Source: Garcia nutans
Lineage: Eukaryota; Streptophyta; Magnoliopsida; Malpighiales; Euphorbiaceae
Direction: 5' to 3'
Assembly: GCA_947685225.1 (NCBI GenBank)
Contig: CANTUV010000062.1
Coordinates: 16,884,501-16,948,500 of the forward strand
Length of the DNA: 64,000 bases
This document shows, in pieces, positions 57,601-64,000 of this stretch. Positions within the stretch are counted from its first letter, which is position 1; each line of letters begins with the position of its first letter. The position numbers were made by a program, and so were the translations under genes. Under the pieces are notes generated by a model that made no database searches, was not told the origin of the DNA, and saw only the letters and a list, made by a program, of their open reading frames with translations.

Positions 57601-57910
57601 TAAGCCCTAATCATCATCTCAGTTGGGCTTAGATCCCTTGTTTACATAGCAAGCTTTGGCAAGATCTTGAGTGGATAGACGTTTATGGCTGATCCATCAT
57701 CATCCATTACACATGAAGTCTTTTTTCCTTTGACTTCTACTTTAATGAAAAGTGGACGAATGTTATCTCTTCCTTGTTTTGGCAAATTATCATCTGAGAA
57801 TGACACCATTCCCACATCAATCTTATTCTTATTTTGAGCATCTTCACCTTTCTTTACTTCCTCAGCCTTATTTACCCCCCATAAAGTGGATAAGTTCATC
57901 AAGTGTTTCA
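57601..57910 (-). pseudogene. T2 retropepsin-like protease
   Basis: GRDNIRPLFIKVEVKGKKTS then CVMDDDGSAINVYPLKILPK. The DDGSAIN site is the Tat-type aspartic protease active site, and catalytic Asp is present. The frame starts inside the gag-pol polyprotein, so its ATG has no meaning. Confidence 0.75.
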
Positions 57911-58714
57911 GAAGTGGAAATATGCATGCTTGCCATAGCTTTGGCCATTGTTTCTCAATGCTTCTTGGATGTAGCTAGCAAATCCCATATGCTGATACTA
58001 GCTTGAGTTCTCTTCAGTCGTTTGAGAACAGCATCATCTTCTTCTTTTTTATTCCCTATTTCAACATTTTTTCCTTTATCAGTTTCCACTTCCTTTGGTG
58101 GTGGCCTTGCATAAGGCTTACCAGAGTGAGTGTTCATTACTTCATCTTCTTTGGGCTTGGACCAGGTTCACTCTTCCTTCTTTGTCTCAGAATCATCATC
58201 ACTATCAGTTGAGTCCCAAAACTCACTCACAGCACAAATGGCTACTTCCTTCTTAACCACAACTTGTTCTATCTTGCTAATCACCACTTCTTCTTTAGTT
58301 TCCTCTCCACCTACACCTTGGAAAGATGACAGAACAAAATTTTCATTCAAAGCTTCTCCAATCATGAAAGTTGCCGGTGGTGGTACTATGATGAACCTTG
58401 GCAGCGAATTGTCCTTTGTTCTAGGCTTGTTAGGTTCGGGCAACTTTCCACTATCAATTAAATTTTGGATCTCATACCTCAATCTCAAACATTTGTCATC
58501 TCGTGCCCTTGCATTTGGTGGAATTGGCAAAATGCCTTAGCATCAAAGTTAGGTGGTGGAAGATTAAGCAAATGTTAGGAAGTTATCGACTGTAACAGCC
58601 CTATTTTCTATAGTTTATTAAAAACACAGGACAATGGTTTTCCTAATTTTGAAAATTGACTTCTACCTCCTTGGCCAATTGCATTAACATCGACTACCTT
58701 TTGCATGCTTTGAT
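57911..58714 (-). pseudogene. T2 gag C-terminal region
   Basis: The frame 58168-58530 reads CLRLRYEIQNLIDSGKLPEP and NKPRTKDNSLPRF, the gag tail of Tat/Retand elements, followed by an acidic Ser/Asp region (WDSTDSDDDSETKKEE) and LKRTQASISIWDLLATSKKH (57955-58137). Upstream 58540-58714 gives FDAKAFCQFH, part of a Cys/His motif, then degraded sequence. Cut at 58714 by element D; the N-terminal part of gag lies beyond the window. Confidence 0.7.
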
Positions 58715-61008
58715 TGTAATATCCCAATGTGTGCCCTAGAAGTTTGGATATAATTGTTGTTTGTTTGAATTTTGTGTATATGTTATGTTGATAAGAAAAG
58801 AAATTGAAAAAAAAATGTTTATGTATTGTTTTAAAAAAAGGAAAGTAATGTGTAGAGAGAAAGTGTATATGTTGGGTATATGGTTATATATATAACATAT
58901 ACATTAGTCAAAAGGGATGGTCAATGGAAGAGGATATTTATGTGTGATATGTGAAATTTCTTTAATGGGCATATAAGTGACAAAGGTTAAGTTAAATGGA
59001 TGAGGGCATTTAGGTAATTGCTTGGTTAGAATTGCTTGGTGGAGATTTAAAGAAGAAAAGAAGTTGACTTGTGTTTATTTTTCTTTTCTTGTCATTTGTG
59101 TGCCGGCTATCCAAGAAAAGAGAGAGCAAGAGAGGTGTTCTAAATGCTAGAATCAAATTGAAGGAAGAATCAAAGGATTAAGTTGGAGATTTGTGAAATT
59201 TCTTCATTTAAGGTAAGTACTCTCTTGTTTTCCTTTGTTATTTTGAAGTGGTGTTTGAGGTGATTTATAAATTGTTGATTTTATGAATAAGTATGTTTAA
59301 GATGTGTTTATAAGTGTTAAAATTGATTGTAAGTTAAAAGGTTGAATTGGTGTTGGTTTTGGTTTGAAGATGGTAAGTTAAGGGTGATGTTTGGTTTTAG
59401 GGTTTTGAAGTGGTAAGTGATTGATTGTATGGTTAATATAGTGTTAATGTGAATATTGTGATGAATATGTAAAATATGTGTTAATAACATTGATTATATC
59501 CATTTGAATGAGGTTAAGTTGTGTATAATGTGTTCTTTATTCAATTAGAAGAGTTTTGGCTATGTTTAGGGTTTATTTATGAGAGACACGACCAAACCTA
59601 AGAAGAGACACGGCCAAAACTAAATATTTCTGGGATACACGGCCAAGTCTATGGAAATTTGGCCATGTTGGATGATTTTTGGAGAAGACACGGCCGTGTC
59701 CCTTGCCCATGTTTGCTTCAGTTGCTTTTGGTTGAGAGGCACGGCCACAAGCTTGGTCGTGTCCCTTGAGTGTGTTGGCCACTGTGATTTTTCCTTGCTC
59801 TTCTTACATGGTTGAGATTGAACTTACATTTGATAATGCATATGATACTATATGAACAAGGCTATGTATTATGCATTGTAAATCTTGTGAATGGTAATGT
59901 GTATATGAATAATGTACTTTGAAATGCTATATTAATGAGGCTATATGTATAATATGAATGGAGATATGAAATGATATGAGGCCATTGTGATTTGGCTATG
60001 ATGATTCCATTGAAAGAACATAAGGCATGTTTGCCTAATTGATGATGAGAATTGAGAATGAGATAATAAATGAATTGTGTGTCTAATGTGTTATTCATTT
60101 TCAGAGTTTTGTTGTTGGTGGCATGCCTATTGGTAACATTCTCTTGAAGTTAGGTTGGATTTGATCCTTGAAGCCTAATTGAGATGTTACAACCCTTGAA
60201 GCTAGGTTGGGTTGGTTCTTGAAGCCAAGTTGGGTTGATACTTAGCATGCTTTGTTCCCCTTGAAGCTTGGTTGAACCTAAATCCTTGAAGCCTAGTTGG
60301 GTTTATGATAATGATAAATGTGATAACAAAACCAAAGCATTAACTCTGAAAATTGAATGGCATATTAGAGTGTTTTGGGCCCATGCTTGTCTTTGTATAT
60401 AATGTGATTCTTGAATGGTAAAATCAATGGAACTATAAAGATGTAATATGAATATTGTTATGACATTGAATGTAGTATGATGTGGTAATGTGATGTGCTT
60501 CTATGTGTATGGTTTATGAAATATAAAGGTATGATGTTAGCTTTTCACTTATGATGTTAACTTTATGATTTAGATGTGTAACATTACTTTGCCTTAAAGT
60601 ATAATGTTGGTATATTTTGTACTACTAAGCCGATGGCTTAGCGCGATAGTGTTTGATCACGCAGGTGACAGAGTTGAACCTGAGAGCTCCTCGAGACCAA
60701 GTGAGACTAGACATTGAGGATTTTTCTTTTGGGACTTAAAGATCAGAGAAGAGCAGCCAATCATGTATATATTCTATGTTTTGTAAACTTTGATTTACAA
60801 CATATTTGTAATAACTTCCGCTGTGAATTATTAAACATTTTATATATAGTGTCTTTTGGATTTCTTTTATTTGTTTGAGATTGGTTTCACTTATTTACAA
60901 AGATATTTGTTGTGTCTTTTTAAACAGTGGCATTTTCTATATTCAGTATACGTATATTACGATCGTTTAAGCATGCTTGGTACGTATACAGGGTATAGAG
61001 GTGTTACA
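58715..61008 (+). repeat. Element D 5' LTR (2294 bp)
   Basis: TGTAATATCCC to GGTGTTACA. Donor-like AAG/GTAAGTAC (59213), GACACGGCC palindromes (59580-59765), stem arms 60083-60108 and 60342-60368 around the CTTGAAGC array (60138-60303), double hairpin CTAAGCC-GAT-GGCTTAG plus CGCGAT...(about 60627-60665). Confidence 0.9.
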
Positions 61009-61015
61009 ATTGTTT

Positions 61016-61055
61016 TGGTATCAGAGCCTAGGTTTGAGATTCTCAACCTAGGTCA
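61016..61055 (+). promoter_or_regulatory. Element D PBS and hairpin
   Basis: TGGTATCAGAGCC (61016-61028) followed by CCTAGGTTTGAGATTCTCAA then CCTAGG, identical to B. Confidence 0.88.
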
Positions 61056-61178
61056 AGTGTAAGAAAAAGAGTGTTTTGATTTTAAAAAGTGGATTTTTGA
61101 ATAATATACATGTTTGGCATTGGCAGTCTCTGATCTTTAATGAGAGGTATTCTGCTGTGTTTGCAGATATAGGTTGTG

Positions 61179-62632
61179 ATGGATTCTCACTCACGTCAGT
61201 CAGTCGAGGGTAGTGCTGAGAATATAGCTCCTGATGAGATTAGAGAGGGAGCTAGAGTGGATAGTACTGGAGAGGTACCTGCTTCTGTGTCGGGGAGACC
61301 AGCTGGTGAGGAGGTTCCGCTAGGTTGGTTTAGGCATGTGATTGATTTGTTGAGGCAAGCACCAGTACAACCACCACCGCCACCCCCACAACCTTTGGTA
61401 TCAGTGAGACAGTATGATAAATTAAGGAAATATGGAGCAAAAGACTTCTTGGGTACTATTGATCCAGCTGTAGCTGAGTAGTGGCTAGATAAAGTACAGA
61501 GAATATTTGTTCAGTTGCAAGCCACTCCAGAGGAAAAGTTTGATTATGCAAGATCATTGTTGCAAAAAGACGCATATGACTGGTGGAAGACAGTGCTCCA
61601 TGCTATGGATGATCCACCAACATTGTCCTATGCTGATTTTCTAAGAGAGTTTGAATTGAAGTATACTCCTAGGGAGTACAAAGATGTGAAGAAAATGGAG
61701 TTTCTAAGCTTGAAGCAAGATCACCGGACTGTGACGGAATATGAGTTAGAGTTTATCCGGTTGAGCCAGTATGCTGGGGGTATTATATCTGATGAGATTG
61801 ATAGATGCCGGAGATTTGAGGAGGGATTGAGGCCCTCTATCATGTGTTTGGTGGCTGGATCTAGATATCATGATTTTTCCCAGCTGGTTGCAGCAGCTAG
61901 GAGTGTGTAGAGAGCTCAGGTTATTGCAGCTACTTCAGAGGAAGAGATCAGGGTTAGAAGGCCCCAGTTTGAGGCAGGGTCTTCGTCTGTAAAAAGAGGT
62001 AAAGGAAGTTTTGTTCCTCGGGTTAGTAGGAATCAGAGGCCAGCGGGTAGGTCAGTACAGTTTCAGAGGCAGAGATCTAGACCTACAGTTTCAGTGGCGA
62101 GTGCTCCGACCCCAGTGACTCAGAGATCCACCTTACCCATATGCATTCATTATGGTAGGCCACATGGTGGTACTTGTTGGAAGACTGGTGTAGCAGGGGT
62201 ATGTTTTAGATGTGGATCTCCCGATCATTTTGTGAGAGATTGTCCTGAGAGACAGGAGCAGATGTCAGTGGATACTGCAGCTTCTCGACCTAGTGTGAGG
62301 GGAGGTCGAGGAGGCAGAGGTTTCGGCAGAGGAGGCAGATCTGGGTTCAGTTCTAGAGGAGGTTCTACATCCAAGGAGAGTAGATCAGAGGAGGTTGGAT
62401 CTTCTCAGAGGATTTATGTGATGCAGAGGCAACCAGATGCTTCGGCATTCATAGCTGGTACTTTTCTTTATTTGGTATTTCAGTACTTGCTTTGATTGAT
62501 CCCGGATCCACGCATTCATATATTAGTGCATCTGTTTTGCCTGTGTCTGATGTGCATGCTGAATCCCTAGGATTTGATGTATTGGTGACAAATCCGTTAG
62601 GGCATAGTGTGATTGTTAGCAAAGTGCACTGA
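61179..62632 (+). pseudogene. gag: Element D gag and protease start (nonsense and frameshift)
   Basis: ATG at 61179, 13 nt after TTTGCAG. The N-terminus is VQPPPPPPQPLVSVRQYDK. TAG at 61479-61481 replaces the Gln of AEQWLD. The gag core EKFDYARSLLQKDAYDWW and FELKYTPREYKD follow. A second TAG lies at 61908-61910, then knuckle CFRCGSPDHFVRDC (about 62206-62247). A one-base loss in a T run near 62462-62466 shifts the frame just before the protease. The catalytic DPGSTHSYIS is intact (Asp codon 62498-62500). TGA at 62630-62632 follows in the protease. Confidence 0.88.
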
Positions 62633-64000
62633 GATAGTGCAGTAGTGGTTCAAGGTGAGGAGTTTCTTGGAGATTTGATTGAGATGCCTTTTAAGGAATA
62701 TGATGTGATCCTAGGCATGGACTGGTTATCTAGACATGGAGATGTAGTTGACTGCCAAAAGAAAGTTGTTAACTTGAGAACCAGTGATGATAGAGAGGTG
62801 ATAGTATCTAGTGAGCAGGGACAGCTAGCATCTTTGTTTGTTTCAGCTGTTGCAGCTAGAAGATTGATTAGAAAAAGGTGTGATGCTTACCTTGCTTATG
62901 TTGTAGATACGAGAGTAAAGAGTTCTCAACTTGATAGTATACCCACCGTTGCAGAGTTTTCAGATGTGTTTCCAGAGGAGTTGCCAGGGATACCTCCTGA
63001 GAGAGAGGTGGAGTTTGGTATTGAATTATTGCCTGGTACCACTCCTATCTCTATTACTCCTTATAGAATGGCACCTGCTGAACTGAGAGAACTGAAGGTG
63101 CAGTTGCAGGAGTTGTTGGATAAAGGGTTTGTTCGCCCTAGTGTTTCACCGTGGGGAGCTCCTGTTCTGTTTGTGAAGAAAAAGGATGGTACTATGAGAT
63201 TGTGTATAGATTATAGGCAATTGAACAAGGTGACTATTAAAAATAAATATCCTTTGCTTAGAATTGATGATCTCTTTGATCAATTGAAGGGTGCAGCAGT
63301 ATTTTTCAAAATTGATTTGAGATCAGGGTACCATCAATTGAGGGTCAGAGCTGAAGATGTTCCTAAGACTGCTTTTCGGACCAGGTATGGGCATTATGAG
63401 TTTCTAGTTATGCCTTTTGGTTTGACGAATGCACCTGTAATTTTTATGGACTTGATGAATAGGGTGTTTAGGCCCTATCTGGATCAGTTTGTAGTGGTCT
63501 TTATTGATGACATTCTAGTGTATTCGCGTAATGAGGAGGAGCATGATAAACATCTGCGGATTGTGCTGCAGATTTTGAGAGAGAAGCAATTGTTTGCTAA
63601 ACTGTCGAAGTGTGAGTTTTGGCTTGACCAAGTTACTTTTCTCGGTCATATAGTTTCAGCAGAGGGTATTAGAGTTGATCCGAGTAAAGTTGAAGCTATT
63701 TTGAATTGGAGTCCACCAAAGTCTGTGACTGAAGTTAGAAGTTTTCTGGGTTTGGCAGGCTATTACCGACGGTTTGTGAAAGGATTTTCTTTGATAGCTA
63801 CTCCACTTACCAGATTGCTTCGAAAGGGAGTTAGATTTGTTTGGACAGATCAGTGTCAGGCTAGCTTCGATCAGTTAAGAGAAATGTTGACTCAAGCGCC
63901 TGTTCTTACTTTACCTGTGGAAGATAAACCATATGTGATTTACAGTGATGCTTCACATAATGGTTTGGGTTGTGTTCTGATGCAAGAAGGTAAAGTTATA
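62633..64000 (+). CDS. pol: Element D pol: protease end, RT and RNase H (partial)
   Basis: I translated this frame by eye and found it open from after the TGA at 62630-62632 to the window end. It contains VILGMDWLSRHG, the RT with RPSVSPWGAPVLFVKKKDG, PFGLTNAPV, FIDDILVYSRNEEEHDKH (catalytic Asp pair) and LGHIVSAEGIRVDPSK. RNase H starts with YSDASHNGLGCVLMQEGK and is cut by the window edge. Relative to B it keeps the RT tryptophan (SPWGAP). The frame has no start of its own; in life it would be part of gag-pol, which here is broken upstream. Confidence 0.85.

Larger units (their letters stand above)
58715..64000 (+). mobile_element. Element D: Tekay-type chromovirus, partial (runs off the window)
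   Basis: 5' LTR 58715-61008, PBS, gag and pol as far as RNase H. Inserted in T2 gag; left TSD candidate TTGAT (58710-58714), right end not in the window. Protein and LTR resemble element B, so the two are the same or sister families. Nonsense codons in gag show this copy is dead, though its PR-RT-RH frame is open to the end. Confidence 0.9.

Overview
The window is flowering-plant heterochromatin, almost certainly from a dicot. It is AT-rich and built of nested Ty3/gypsy LTR retrotransposons; I see no host gene. Plant origin is shown by Tekay/Del-type chromovirus pol, Tat/Retand-type pol, antisense plant-mobile-domain (PMD) genes, and primer-binding sites matching plant initiator tRNA-Met. GC-rich palindromes around GACACGGCC/GGCCGTGTC recall cotton-type LTRs, but this is too weak to name a species.

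The oldest layer is two Tat/Retand-like elements in opposite orientation. T1 has pol on + (only the integrase end remains, 2765-3066) and an antisense PMD gene on - (5201-7564, promoter near 16945). T2 has pol on - (58714 down to 42480) and its antisense PMD gene on + (17046-18990, then 28702-28777). They meet head to head at about 17045, where the T2 PMD copy is cut off. Both carry the same family of small stem-loops at mirror positions.

Younger elements cut this layer, most with perfect 5-bp target-site duplications (TSDs). They are: G (1-2764, in the T1 integrase; TSD not testable); A (7565-16819, -, TSD GTTCC, non-autonomous); B (18996-28696, +, TSD GGTAA, nearly complete chromovirus); C (28957-41604, +, TSD AGCGA, decayed chromovirus) holding solo LTR H (34751-36660, TSD TCTTG); E (44831-55773, -, TSD CTATC, non-autonomous) holding solo LTR F (50889-53800, +, TSD TTCTC); and D (58715 to beyond 64000, +, partial chromovirus). 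By hand count, the LTR pairs of A and B differ at about 0.3% of positions, so both inserted recently. C and E are much older.

Elements A-F share a layout: a splice-donor-like GGTAAG in the LTR; in most, a GC-rich palindrome cluster; a stem of about 27 bp enclosing a family-specific repeat array; a double hairpin; then the PBS with a hairpin directly after it. B, C and D also have a splice-acceptor-like site just before the gag ATG. A and E keep these cis signals plus PBS and polypurine tract but have no gag-pol, and parts of their non-coding interiors match each other. They look like large parasitic elements using chromovirus proteins. The most unusual signals are the conserved wobble-rich stem and, in E, a 23-nt copy of the 5' end of the initiator tRNA near the PBS.
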